A stretch of 64,000 nt of DNA from Phytohabitans houttuyneae (lineage in GTDB: Bacteria; Actinomycetota; Actinomycetes; Mycobacteriales; Micromonosporaceae): assembly GCF_011764425.1 (NCBI RefSeq), contig NZ_BLPF01000002.1:558997-622996 (forward strand), given 5' to 3'. The notes beneath the pieces are model-generated. The model saw nothing but the letters and a program-made list of their open reading frames with translations, did not search any database and had not been told where the DNA came from. Below, in pieces: positions 1-7,953 of this stretch. The translations under genes were made by a program, and so were the position numbers. How positions within the stretch are numbered: position 1 is the stretch's first letter; each line of letters starts with the position of its first letter.

Positions 1-2
1 AC

Positions 3-482
3 GTCGCCCTGGTGAACCGGTCGGCCGAGCTTGTCGCCGCCGGGTACGGGCCGGGCCATCGCGCCCTCGCCGGCTTCACCGCGGCCGTGGCCGACCGGGG
101 ACTCACCGGCGTCGAGGTGTGCTGCGGCGACGACGCCGCGGCGGGGGAGGCGTGTGTCGAGCAGTTGCTGGCCGCGCATCCGGAGCTGACCGCGATCGCG
201 ACGGTCAACGAGGCGGCTCTGCCCGGCATGCAGCGGGCGTTGGACGCGGCCGGGCTGGTCGTGCCGCGTGACTTCTCCATCACCGGCGTTGCCGCGAGGC
301 ACTGGGCCGAAGACTTCCGCCCGCCCCTGACCGCCGCGGACGTCCCGATCGTGGAGATGGGCACCGAGGCGGTGACGTTGCTGCTGGAGAGCATCGCCAC
401 GCCGGGGGCGGCGCGGCGACACCGGCTGTACATCCCGCCGGTCTCGTTGCGCTCCAGCACCGGTCCGGTGCCGCGGCGCTGA
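3..482 (+). CDS. LacI-family transcriptional regulator, C-terminal part (5' end outside window)
   Basis: About 160 residues in one open frame that is already running at the left edge, so the HTH domain lies outside the window. The visible part is the second half of a periplasmic-binding-protein-like effector domain as in LacI/GalR repressors: a segment with 'TAIATVNEAALPG', then 'GLVVPRDFSITGVA' and the usual end in which the effector pocket leads to a conserved 'LRSSTG' tail. These repressors bind a sugar and leave their operator. The next gene is a secreted arabinofuranosidase in the same direction, and two LacI-type palindromes lie in the gap, so this is the obvious candidate regulator (inference). 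Confidence 0.85.
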   Translation, partial: VALVNRSAELVAAGYGPGHRALAGFTAAVADRGLTGVEVCCGDDAAAGEACVEQLLAAHPELTAIATVNEAALPGMQRALDAAGLVVPRDFSITGVAARHWAEDFRPPLTAADVPIVEMGTEAVTLLLESIATPGAARRHRLYIPPVSLRSSTGPVPRR

Positions 483-655
483 GCCTCCCGTAAGGCTTGC
501 GGTAGGTGTCCCGCCGCAGTCCGTGGCACCCCGTGCCGCGGCGGTTTGCGCAGCTCGAACCGGACGCCGAAGCCTTGTGCCGGATCGGTTTAGCTTGACG
601 GCGCCGGGCCGAGACTTCTTCCGAAACATTCCCGTTACATCTTGACGGATGTCAC

Positions 656-669
656 TGTTATCGTTCACA
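656..669. promoter_or_regulatory. LacI-type operator, imperfect copy
   Basis: The sequence is TGTTATCGTTCACA. It fits the pattern TGTTAnCGnTAACA, common for LacI-family operators with a central CG, at 11 of 12 fixed positions. Its centre is 63 bases from the centre of the next copy, six turns of B-DNA, so two dimers could bind on the same face. Confidence 0.5.
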
Positions 670-718
670 GTCGCTGTCAGTCCTACAAGTTCATTCCTGA
701 ACCCCGCCGTTGAGGAAC

Positions 719-732
719 TGTTAACGCTAACA
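719..732. promoter_or_regulatory. LacI-type operator, near-perfect copy
   Basis: The sequence is TGTTAACGCTAACA, a palindrome around the central CG with one mismatched pair (A against G). It lies between a probable promoter region and the secreted arabinofuranosidase, and just downstream of the LacI-family gene fragment. Confidence 0.6.
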
Positions 733-813
733 AGTCGTGACAGGTCGCCGGTGTCCGCGCCGCCAGCGACGCGCCCCACGGCACGGTCCCAGATGCTCGA
801 AAGGAGAGACGCT

Positions 814-2337
814 ATGCCGGTTGGGTCTGCGCGCAATGCGAGGTGGCGGCGCGGATGGCGGTCTGGTTTAGCCGCCGTCGCTGCCGCGGTGGTCGTGGGC
901 GGCGGCGTGATCACGGTCGCCGCGACGTCTGCGTCGGCGGCCACGGTGGACACCACCGCGTGGTACGTGCTGGTGAATCGAAACAGTGGCAAGGCGTTGG
1001 ACCTGTACAACCTGGCCACCAACGACGGCGCGCGGATCACGCAGTGGACGCGCAACGACGGCGCCCAGCAGCAGTGGCAGTTCGTCGACTCCGGAAGCGG
1101 CTACTACCGGCTCAAGTCCCGCCATTCGGGCAAGGTGCTCGACGTGTACAACTGGTCGACCGCCGACGGCGGCGCGATCGTGCAGTGGTCCGACACCAAC
1201 GGCACCAACCAGCAGTTCCGCCTCGCCGACTCGGACGGCGGCTACGTCCGGCTGATCAACCGCAACAGCAGCAAGGCGGTCGAGGTGCAGGGCGCCGCGA
1301 CCAACGACGGTGCGAACGTCGTGCAGTACCGCGACTGGGGCGGCACCAACCAGCAGTGGCAGCTGGTCCGCATGGGCGGGACGACGCCGACGAATCCGAC
1401 CACAGGACCGACGACGCCGCCGCCGAATGGGTGTTCGCTGCCGTCGAGTTACCGGTGGTCGTCGTCGGGTGTGTTGGCGAACCCGCGGTCCGGGTGGGTG
1501 TCGTTGAAGGACTTCACGCACGCGCCGTACAACGGTCGGCAGCTGGTCTACGCCACCACCCATGACACCGGCACCTCGTGGGGGTCGATGAACTTCGGCC
1601 TGTTCACCAACTTCTCCGAGATGGGCTCGGCCAGCCAAAACCAGATGCCGTTCTCCGCGGTCGCACCCTCACTGTTCTACTTCGCCCCCCGCAACCTGTG
1701 GGTCCTGGCCTACCAATGGGGCGGCCCCGCCTTCTCCTACCGCACCTCCACCGACCCCACCAACGTCAACTCCTGGTCAGCACACCAAACCCTCTTCTCC
1801 GGCAGCATCTCCAACTCCAGCACCGGACCCATCGACCAAGCACTCATCGGCGACAGCCAAAACATGTACCTGTTCTTCGCCGGCGACAACGGCCGCATCT
1901 ACCGCGCCAGCATGCCCATCGGCAACTTCCCCGGCAGCTTCGGCAGCAACTACACCACGATCATGACCGACAGCACCAACAACCTCTTCGAAGCCGTCCA
2001 GGTCTACAAAATCCAAAACCAAAACCTCTACCTCATGATCGTCGAAGCCATCGGCTCCCAAGGCCGCTACTTCCGCTCCTTCACCGCCACCAACCTCGGC
2101 GGCACCTGGACCCCCCAAGCCACCACCGAAAACAACCCCTTCGCCGGCAAAGCCAACAGCGGCGCCACCTGGACCAACGACATCAGCCACGGCGAACTCA
2201 TCCGCACCAACGCCGACCAAACCATGACCATCGACCCCTGCAACCTCCGACTGCTCTACCAAGGACGCTCCCCCAACTCCGGCGGCGACTACGGCCTACT
2301 CCCCTACCGCCCCGGCCTCCTCACCCTCCAACGCTAA
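814..2337 (+). CDS. Secreted alpha-L-arabinofuranosidase, GH62 with N-terminal CBM13 (ricin-type)
   Basis: A 507-residue secreted enzyme predicted to remove arabinose side chains from arabinoxylan. Order: signal peptide (about 1-45, ending ASA-A), a ricin B-type CBM13 trefoil (about 48-190) with three repeats carrying NQQ/QQQWQ motifs, a Thr/Pro linker, then a GH62 domain (about 205-507). The three acidic residues expected in GH62 are present: D233 in 'WVSLKDF', D341 in 'GPIDQA' and E393 in 'LFEAVQ'. The ATG at 814 follows AAAGGAG; the frame is open further upstream to 649 but without a ribosome site. Codon choice changes inside the GH62 part: G-ending codons early, A- and C-ending ones after about base 1620. 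Confidence 0.93.
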   Translation: MPVGSARNARWRRGWRSGLAAVAAAVVVGGGVITVAATSASAATVDTTAWYVLVNRNSGKALDLYNLATNDGARITQWTRNDGAQQQWQFVDSGSGYYRLKSRHSGKVLDVYNWSTADGGAIVQWSDTNGTNQQFRLADSDGGYVRLINRNSSKAVEVQGAATNDGANVVQYRDWGGTNQQWQLVRMGGTTPTNPTTGPTTPPPNGCSLPSSYRWSSSGVLANPRSGWVSLKDFTHAPYNGRQLVYATTHDTGTSWGSMNFGLFTNFSEMGSASQNQMPFSAVAPSLFYFAPRNLWVLAYQWGGPAFSYRTSTDPTNVNSWSAHQTLFSGSISNSSTGPIDQALIGDSQNMYLFFAGDNGRIYRASMPIGNFPGSFGSNYTTIMTDSTNNLFEAVQVYKIQNQNLYLMIVEAIGSQGRYFRSFTATNLGGTWTPQATTENNPFAGKANSGATWTNDISHGELIRTNADQTMTIDPCNLRLLYQGRSPNSGGDYGLLPYRPGLLTLQR

Positions 2338-2351
2338 ACACCACCCACACA

Positions 2352-2388
2352 GGCGGGCCCGGCACAAAACCGGGCCCGCCCGTCTTTT
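2352..2388 (+). terminator. Intrinsic terminator after the GH62 gene
   Basis: A perfect 11-pair GC stem (2352-2362 with 2370-2380) closes a seven-base A-rich loop and is followed by CGTCTTTT. It begins 14 bases after the stop codon. Confidence 0.9.
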
Positions 2389-2593
2389 CGCGGCTCGCGC
2401 ATTCAGCTATTGACAAGGATGAATGCCCGTTCGTCCGAGCGCGTGCTGGCGGATCATCGCGGCGGCATTGGCCGTTGTCGGGAGCCGCGCCGCGTCTGGC
2501 CCATGTGAGCCTTATTTTTACAGACTTCGATGTCCTGGTGCCCGGCTCGACGGAAAGTCGCCGTGCACTGTGGACGCTCGCGAGGGAGGCTTC

Positions 2594-2833
2594 ATGCGCG
2601 GACGTAGATTGGCGACGCTGGCCGTGGCGGCGACGCTCGCACTGGGTGGCATTGTCGGGCTCGGCGCCACCCCGGCCGCCGCGGACCCGCCGGGCGGCGT
2701 GCTGCGCGGTGTCTATTTCGACTACTCGTTCTGCAACAACTACGGCTTCGAGGGTGCGGCGGCTGGCTCGTGGGACTGGTACTACTGCGAGCAGCGCTAC
2801 TCGTACTGGTTCCTCTGGACCTTCACGTACTGA
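2594..2833 (+). CDS. Small secreted aromatic-rich peptide
   Basis: A 79-residue product I do not recognise. It starts at an ATG preceded by GGGAGG (2584-2589). Residues 1-31 are a clear signal peptide ending in 'TPAAA-D'. The mature part, about 49 residues, contains 17 Tyr, Phe or Trp and two Cys (residues 47 and 65), which could form one disulfide. The chain ends in 'WFLWTFTY'. It is flanked by a terminator upstream and a convergent membrane-protein gene downstream, so it is probably transcribed alone. Possible roles are a surface-active peptide, a bacteriocin-like peptide or a small binding protein; nothing in the sequence decides between them. Confidence 0.7.
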   Translation: MRGRRLATLAVAATLALGGIVGLGATPAAADPPGGVLRGVYFDYSFCNNYGFEGAAAGSWDWYYCEQRYSYWFLWTFTY

Positions 2834-2878
2834 GAGCCGGAGGCGGCGCGCCCCCTTTCTTCCTTGACGGACGGGCGC

Positions 2879-3256
2879 TCAGCCGAACACGACGAACGCG
2901 AGGGCGACCAGCGGCGCCAGTCCCTGCACGGCCGCGGCGGAGGCCATCCGGAGGTTGGTGGCCAGCAGCACGAGCGCGGCGGCGAGCATGCTGGCGCAGG
3001 CGAAGACCACCACCGCCCGCCCCGCCGACTCAGCGCCGCCCCAGAGGACGAACAGCCCTCCCAGCGCGCCGGCCGCCAGGAACAGGTTGTAGAAACCCTG
3101 GTTGAACGCCCACGGCCGGACCGCCGCCACATCATCGGCCCGCACACCGAACCTGCGGTGCGCGGCCGGCCGGGTGAACAGCAGGCTCTCCATGGCGAAG
3201 ATCATGACGTGGATCAGCCCCGCGACCACGGCGGCGAACTGAGCGACGGCGTTCAT
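2879..3256 (-). CDS. DUF1304 family membrane protein
   Basis: A 125-residue integral membrane protein with four hydrophobic segments (about 5-25, 50-72, 78-98 and 105-124). It carries the DUF1304 hallmarks: a helix with 'HVMIFAMES' near residue 16 and 'NQGFYNLFLAAGA' near residue 52. The family has no established biochemical function. The ATG at 3256 begins the conserved first helix; an open frame continues upstream but has no family similarity. It is convergent with the small secreted peptide gene. Confidence 0.85.
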   Translation of the reverse strand: MNAVAQFAAVVAGLIHVMIFAMESLLFTRPAAHRRFGVRADDVAAVRPWAFNQGFYNLFLAAGALGGLFVLWGGAESAGRAVVVFACASMLAAALVLLATNLRMASAAAVQGLAPLVALAFVVFG

Positions 3257-3323
3257 CCGGCGATTGTCACCGCCGCGCCGTCCAATCCGCACACGACTCG
3301 CCCGACACCTTACGGACGAACGG

Positions 3324-3358
3324 AGGCGCCCTCCCGAATGGTCTTCGGGAGGGCGCCT
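3324..3358 (-). terminator. Hairpin terminator downstream of the FN3-CBM2 gene
   Basis: A perfect 15-pair stem (3324-3338 with 3344-3358) with a five-base loop lies 14 bases beyond the stop codon of the minus-strand FN3-CBM2 gene. There is no strong T tail, but the stem is very stable. Confidence 0.8.
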
Positions 3359-3372
3359 GTTGTCCTCGGGAC

Positions 3373-4530
3373 CTACTCGATGATCGCGCGGCAGGGGGAG
3401 CCGTTCAGGGCGAACGTCGACGGTGCCGCGTTGCTCGCCGACCAGGAGCCGTGCATGCCGAAGGAGACGCTGCCGCCGGCCGAGATCGTCCGGTTCCAGT
3501 CCATGTAGTGCGCCGTCACGTCGGCTCCGGTCTGGGTGTACTGGGCGCTCCACGCGCTGCGGATGCGCTGGTCGCCGCCGAAGGTGAAGGTGAGGATCCA
3601 GCCGTTGACCGGCGCCGGCGAGGTGTTGGCGACGGTCACCCTGGCCACGAACCCACCGGTCCAGGTCGCCTCCACGTCGTACCGCACCAGGCAGGTGCTG
3701 TTCGGCGGGTTGGACGAGGTGGGCGAGACCGGCGGTGCGGTGGTCACCGACGGTGGTGACGTTCCTGTGCCGGTCAGGGTGACCACGTTGGACGCGATCG
3801 ACACGTTGCCCACGGCGTCGCGGGCACGGACGTAGTAGTCGAAGCGCCGTGACTCCAGCGCGACGGTGTAGCTGGTGCCCGTGACCGTGGCGAGCAGCGA
3901 GGAGATGAAAACGCCGTCGAACCGGTACACGTTGTACGCGGTCACGCCCACGTTGTCGGTCGACGGCGACCAGCTCAGCGCGGCGCTCGCGCCGGTGACG
4001 TCGTTGGCCACCAGCCCGGTCGGCGCCGCGGGTGGCGTGGTGTCGGGACCGGTGTCGGTCACCGGCGTGACGACCTTCAACGGCGGCGAGAGCGACGACG
4101 TACGTCCCTGGGAGTCCACCGCCGTCACATATATCAGGTACTCAGTACCGGACTTGACCGTCAGCGTGGCCGTGGTGACGTTGCCGACGGTCATGCTGCT
4201 GCCGACGTCGTAGAACGCCTCGATGTAGGAGATCCGATACCCCGTGACCGGGCAGCAGCCGGGTCGCGCGGCGGTCCAGCTGAGCGTGATCGAAAATCGG
4301 CTGACGCTTGTCGCGGTCAGGTTGGTCGGCGGGTTCGGCGGAAACGGCGACGTGGACGGCGTGGAGGGCGGGACGGTCGAGGGCGGGGCGGTGCTCAGGA
4401 CGGCCAGCGGTGTGGCACTGGCGCCGGCGTTGGGGACGGCGAGGACCGCCCCGAGGAGCGCGGCCGGGGTGACCGTGGCCACGAGGCCCAGGAGAAGGCG
4501 TCGAGTGGGACGTGAGAGCGCGCCAAACAT
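3373..4530 (-). CDS. Secreted FN3-FN3-CBM2 protein without a catalytic domain
   Basis: About 385 residues from the ATG at 4530. A signal peptide (about 1-38, ending 'AGASA') is followed by a Pro/Ser/Thr linker, two fibronectin type III domains ('PTNLTATSVSRFSITLSW' and 'APTGLVANDVTGASAALSW'), a second linker and a C-terminal CBM2 with its two Cys and conserved Trp residues ('GGFVARVTVANTS', 'NGWILTF'). CBM2 modules bind crystalline cellulose or xylan. No hydrolase or LPMO domain is present. The frame stays open upstream to 4863, but the signal peptide and promoter-like element place the real start at 4530 or 4548. No Shine-Dalgarno sequence is visible before either ATG, so a leaderless mRNA is possible. 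Confidence 0.88.
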   Translation of the reverse strand: MFGALSRPTRRLLLGLVATVTPAALLGAVLAVPNAGASATPLAVLSTAPPSTVPPSTPSTSPFPPNPPTNLTATSVSRFSITLSWTAARPGCCPVTGYRISYIEAFYDVGSSMTVGNVTTATLTVKSGTEYLIYVTAVDSQGRTSSLSPPLKVVTPVTDTGPDTTPPAAPTGLVANDVTGASAALSWSPSTDNVGVTAYNVYRFDGVFISSLLATVTGTSYTVALESRRFDYYVRARDAVGNVSIASNVVTLTGTGTSPPSVTTAPPVSPTSSNPPNSTCLVRYDVEATWTGGFVARVTVANTSPAPVNGWILTFTFGGDQRIRSAWSAQYTQTGADVTAHYMDWNRTISAGGSVSFGMHGSWSASNAAPSTFALNGSPCRAIIE

Positions 4531-4549
4531 GGCAGAAAGATGGCCCATC

Positions 4550-4571
4550 AATCGACGAACGTCAAGGTCTC
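4550..4571 (-). promoter_or_regulatory. Shared 22-base element upstream of the FN3-CBM2 gene
   Basis: Read on the minus strand this element has TTGACGTT at its core, flanked by GAGAC and GTCGATT. It recurs with only two substitutions at 13520-13541, upstream of another minus-strand CBM2 gene. Taking TTGACG as the -35, a 17-base spacer leads to CATCTT, which ends six bases before the ATG at 4530. That fits a leaderless promoter for this gene. Confidence 0.6.
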
Positions 4572-4590
4572 TGCGTAAATGCGTGCGCGG

Positions 4591-4631
4591 AAACCGGCGT
4601 ACGGCGTGAGCCGCACGCCGGTTTGTCTTTT
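4591..4631. terminator. Strong inverted repeat with T tract on the plus side
   Basis: A 15-pair stem with one mismatch (4591-4605 with 4610-4624) closes a GTGA loop. GTCTTTT follows on the plus strand, and the mirror on the minus strand is preceded by AAAAGAC. It could end minus-strand transcripts entering from 4863 or insulate the CBM2 promoter. No plus-strand gene ends here. Confidence 0.6.
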
Positions 4632-4863
4632 CGTACTGACTCCGGGTCGCCGGCAGGTACAGCATCCGGACATTGTCCACAGTGAACCTGACGTCGGCGC
4701 GGATGTCGGCGACCGCGAGCTCGTCGACGGTCTGTTCGACGTACGGACGCACTGTGTTGCGCATCGGGTACGACTCGACGCAGGCGTAGTCGATGGGATC
4801 GATCACCTCTTCGGGCGAAGTTAATGTTGTCAACGGCCGCGGCCCGCCCTGGGGGTGCCGCAA
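4632..4863 (-). other. Open frame upstream of the FN3-CBM2 gene, identity unknown
   Basis: The minus-strand frame of the FN3-CBM2 gene stays open here for about 77 more codons and has gene-like residues (for example 'DYACVESYPMRNTVRPY' and 'VRMLYLPATRSQYEKTN'). I do not recognise it. The strong hairpin at 4591-4624 separates it from the CBM2 start, so it is more likely the remnant of another gene than an N-terminal extension. Confidence 0.3.
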
Positions 4864-4895
4864 CCCACGAGCGACCGTGAGGCAGGTAGGTAGGC

Positions 4896-5960
4896 ATGGC
4901 GGTAAACCCGGTCGGTGTGGCCGTCGTGGGCTGCGGCACGATCAGCCACCAATACCTGGCCACGCTCGCAAACCGGCCGGAGGTGCGCGTCGTCGCCTGC
5001 GCCGACCTCGACCCGGCCCGCGCGGCCAGCGCCGCCGCCCGCTACGGCGTCCCCGTCCACGGCGACCTGGACACCGTGCTCGCCCACGACGAGGTCGAAC
5101 TCGTCGTCAACCTGACCGTGCCAGCCGCACACGCACCCGTGGCACTCGCCGCGATCGCCGAAGGCAAACACGTGTACACCGAAAAGCCTTTTGCCCTCAC
5201 CCCGACGGAGGCCAGCACCGTGCTCGCCGCGGCGCAGGCCGCCGGCGTCCGCACCGGCGGCGCGCCCGACACCTTCCTCGGCGCGGGCATGCAGACCACC
5301 TGCCAGGCGGTCGCGGACGGGCGGATCGGCACACCACTGTCCGCGATCGTCCTCGAGCAAGGCCCCGGACCCCATCGCTGGCACCCCGATCCGGAGTTCC
5401 TCTTCCAGGCCGGCGGCGGTCCGCTGTTCGACATGGGGCCGTACTACCTGACCGCCCTCGCCGCCCTCTTCGGACCCGTCACCCGAGTCGCCGCGCTCAA
5501 CCGCACCGGATTCCCCGAACGCGTCATCGGCGCCGGCCCCCGCACCGGCCAACGCTTCCCGGTCACCGTGCCCACCCACGTCACCGCCCTCATCGAGTAC
5601 GCCTCCGGCCCGGTCGCCACCGTCGTGTTCAGCTTCGACGCGACCCTGCCCCGCCAGGACTTCTTCGAAATCACCGGCACCGAAGCCACCCTCGCCGCAC
5701 CCAACCCCAACACCTTCACCGGCCCGGTACGCCTACGCGCCACCAGCGACAGCGACTGGACCACCATCCCCACACCGGACTCCCCAACCGACGGACGCGG
5801 CATCGGCATCTGCGACATGGCCGTCGGCATCCGCACCAATCGCCCACACCACGCAAACGGCGACCTCGCCGCACACATCGTCGACGTCATGACCGCAATC
5901 CACGACTCCGCCGAGCACGGCACCTTCCGGGACGTCACGTCGACCTTCACGCGGATGTGA
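4896..5960 (+). CDS. Gfo/Idh/MocA family NAD(P)-dependent oxidoreductase
   Basis: A 354-residue cytoplasmic dehydrogenase, normal length for the family. The N-terminal Rossmann fold starts with 'VAVVGCGTISHQY' (about 6-18), the catalytic-lysine motif 'EKPFAL' is at 95-100, and the C-terminal part is the mixed alpha/beta domain that carries the sugar pocket. Members oxidise or reduce sugars, inositols or amino sugars with NAD(P). The specific substrate cannot be read. The ATG at 4896 follows AGGTAGGTAGG. As in the GH62 gene, the second half (from about 5460) turns strongly C-rich on the coding strand. Confidence 0.88.
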   Translation: MAVNPVGVAVVGCGTISHQYLATLANRPEVRVVACADLDPARAASAAARYGVPVHGDLDTVLAHDEVELVVNLTVPAAHAPVALAAIAEGKHVYTEKPFALTPTEASTVLAAAQAAGVRTGGAPDTFLGAGMQTTCQAVADGRIGTPLSAIVLEQGPGPHRWHPDPEFLFQAGGGPLFDMGPYYLTALAALFGPVTRVAALNRTGFPERVIGAGPRTGQRFPVTVPTHVTALIEYASGPVATVVFSFDATLPRQDFFEITGTEATLAAPNPNTFTGPVRLRATSDSDWTTIPTPDSPTDGRGIGICDMAVGIRTNRPHHANGDLAAHIVDVMTAIHDSAEHGTFRDVTSTFTRM

Positions 5961-6027
5961 TCGCGGATGCCCTTCGCCGCGAGGGCATTGCCCGATCGTA
6001 GAACCCGACCCAGCAGCCGGGCTGGCG

Positions 6028-6945
6028 TCAGACCAGGGGCACGACGTCCCGCATGAAGCGGGCCAGCTGCACCTCGGCGTCGGCCAACGGCCAGATGAAC
6101 ATCCGGTCGACACCGGCCTCGGCGTACCGCCGTACGAGGGCGGCGCAGCTCTCCGCCGGGCCCACCAGCACGCGGCCGGACAGCTGCTCCACCGGCCGGT
6201 TCAGCATCGCCGCCAGCTCTGCCAGCCGCGTGTCGCGGGCGCGGCTGTCGTCCGTGACGTAGGTCCACATCGTGGCCAGCGCGCACGGGAAACGGTCGAG
6301 GCTCCTGCCGTCCCGTTCGAGCGCGGCGGCCAGCTTCGCGCGCGCGTCCACGATCCGTGCCGGCGTCGTGTTGTACGCCGAGGCGACCCAGCCGTCGCCC
6401 AGGCGCGCGACGCGTCTCAGGCCGGCGTCCGAGCCCCAGCTGGCGACCCAGATCGGCGGTCCGTCCACTCGCGGCGGGCGCGGCCGCAGCGGTGGCCCGC
6501 CCGCGTAGAAACGGCCCTCGAACGGCGCGCCGTCCGTCAGGCAGGCCCGCAGGACCTGGATCGACTCCTCGAAGCGCGGCCACCGCTCGCCGAACGGCAC
6601 GCCGGCGGCCTCGTAGTCGTGCGCGGACGAGCCCGGCCCCACCCCGAGGACGAGCCGGCCGCCGGACACGACGTCCAGCGCGGCGGCCGCCTTGGCCAAC
6701 GCCACCGGCCCGCGCACGACCGGCAGCGCCACCGAGGTGGCCAGCTCCAGGTCGCCGCTGGCCTCCACCACCGCCGCCAGGGCGACGAGGCCGTCCAGCC
6801 AGGGCCGCTGGAAGACAAGGTGGTCGTTGGCGGTGACGCACGCGTACCCCAGGTGCCTCGCCGCGGCCGCGTAGGAGGCCAAAGCTCGCGGCTGCCAGCC
6901 CTGATCCTCGAAGTCGATCAACGGTAGATGCGCGCCGTACCGCAT
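6028..6945 (-). CDS. LLM-class (luciferase-like, probably F420-dependent) oxidoreductase
   Basis: A 305-residue TIM-barrel flavin or F420 oxidoreductase. Family features include 'RYGAHLPLIDF' at the start, 'LVLGVGPGSS' near residue 100, 'PPIWVASWG' near residue 162 and 'GDGWVAS' near 183. The ATG at 6945 is preferred; a TTG seven codons upstream (6966) is also in frame. The gene converges on the Gfo/Idh dehydrogenase. Substrate unknown; actinobacterial members are often F420-linked. Confidence 0.86.
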   Translation of the reverse strand: MRYGAHLPLIDFEDQGWQPRALASYAAAARHLGYACVTANDHLVFQRPWLDGLVALAAVVEASGDLELATSVALPVVRGPVALAKAAAALDVVSGGRLVLGVGPGSSAHDYEAAGVPFGERWPRFEESIQVLRACLTDGAPFEGRFYAGGPPLRPRPPRVDGPPIWVASWGSDAGLRRVARLGDGWVASAYNTTPARIVDARAKLAAALERDGRSLDRFPCALATMWTYVTDDSRARDTRLAELAAMLNRPVEQLSGRVLVGPAESCAALVRRYAEAGVDRMFIWPLADAEVQLARFMRDVVPLV

Positions 6946-7118
6946 GGCCGAGACCCTACCGAACAACCGTTGGGCGATCTGCGCGGTTTTCCATGCTTTA
7001 GTCTGTTAAAATACTCAGCCTTTCGGCTACCCTTCGAGTGGCTGAATGGTCTACCGTGAGGGTGATCAAGGTGACCGGCACCCCGGAAACGAGGGACGCC
7101 ACTATGGGAGGACCCACC

Positions 7119-7937
7119 GTGACTGACACCCTTCTTTCCCCTTCCGCCACCACCGCTGCCCCGGCCAGCGCGGTCAAGGAGCCGAAGCCGCGCAGCGAAG
7201 GCGCGGACCTGTTGGCGGCCATGTCGGCGCTGCCCGCCGGCCACCCGTCGCGGCCTGCCCTGCGGGAGCAGACGATCAACGCGTTCGCGCCGCTGGCCCA
7301 GCACCTGGCCAACCGCTACCACGGCCGCGGCGAGCCCCTCGACGACCTGGTCCAGACCGCGATGATCGGTCTTATCAAGGCCGTCGACCGGTTCGACCCC
7401 GAGCGCGGTGTCGACTTCGTGGGCTACGCGATCCCCACCATCATCGGCGAGATCAAGCGCCACTTCCGGGACCGGACCTGGGGTGTGCGGGTGCCGCGGC
7501 GGCTGCAGGAGCTGCGGCTGGCCATCTCCGAGGCCAACACCGTCCTGTCGCACAGCCTGGGCCGCTCGCCGACGGTCGCGGACGTCGCCGCCCACCTGAA
7601 CATCACCGAGGAAGAGGTTCTGGAAGGGCTGGAAGGCGCCCGCGCGTACAACAGCGTGTCGCTGTCCACGCCGATGTCCTCCGACAGCGGCTCCGAGCTC
7701 GGCGACATGCTGGGCGAGGCGGACCCCGAGTTCGCGCAGGCGGAGCTGAAGGTCGCGCTGGAGCCCGCGCTGGCGACACTCGACCCGCGCGAGCAGAAGA
7801 TCGTGATCCTGCGGTTCTACGGCAACCTCACCCAGAGCCAGATCGCCGAGCAGATCGGCGTGTCGCAGATGCACGTGTCCCGGCTGCTGAGCAAGGCGTT
7901 GGTCAAACTGCGCGGCCAGTTGGCCGACCTCGGTTAA
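7119..7937 (+). CDS. RNA polymerase sigma factor of the SigB/SigF/SigG type
   Basis: A 272-residue group 3 sigma factor for stress or developmental genes. Region 2 runs from 'QHLANRYHGRGEPLDDL' through 'AVDRFDPERGVDFVGYA' (about 70-135), region 3 covers 'RVPRRLQELRLAIS' onward, and region 4 has the HTH 'LTQSQIAEQIGVSQMHVSR' near the C-terminus. I chose the GTG at 7119 because GGGAGGA (7106-7112) is six bases upstream; an ATG at 7104 is a possible alternative. An AT-rich stretch (about 6985-7015) that may hold its promoter precedes it. No anti-sigma gene is adjacent. A universal stress protein gene follows after 16 bases, probably in the same transcript. Confidence 0.9.
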   Translation: MTDTLLSPSATTAAPASAVKEPKPRSEGADLLAAMSALPAGHPSRPALREQTINAFAPLAQHLANRYHGRGEPLDDLVQTAMIGLIKAVDRFDPERGVDFVGYAIPTIIGEIKRHFRDRTWGVRVPRRLQELRLAISEANTVLSHSLGRSPTVADVAAHLNITEEEVLEGLEGARAYNSVSLSTPMSSDSGSELGDMLGEADPEFAQAELKVALEPALATLDPREQKIVILRFYGNLTQSQIAEQIGVSQMHVSRLLSKALVKLRGQLADLG

Positions 7938-7953
7938 GCACTTGTAGGTGGCG

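Larger units (their letters stand above)
483..813 (+). promoter_or_regulatory. 331-base upstream region of the GH62 gene
   Basis: No gene is visible in this gap. A good -35-like hexamer TTGACG lies at 642-647 but I see no clean -10 at 17-18 bases from it. Two LacI-type palindromes follow (listed separately), both downstream of the hexamer, where a bound repressor would block transcription. The ribosome site AAAGGAG at 800-806 sits 7 bases before the ATG at 814 and fixes the start of the enzyme gene. Confidence 0.55.

Noticed and set aside
1777-2262. Minus-strand frame opposite the GH62 domain
   Set aside because: A Gly/Val/Asp-rich artefact of the A/C-rich coding strand.
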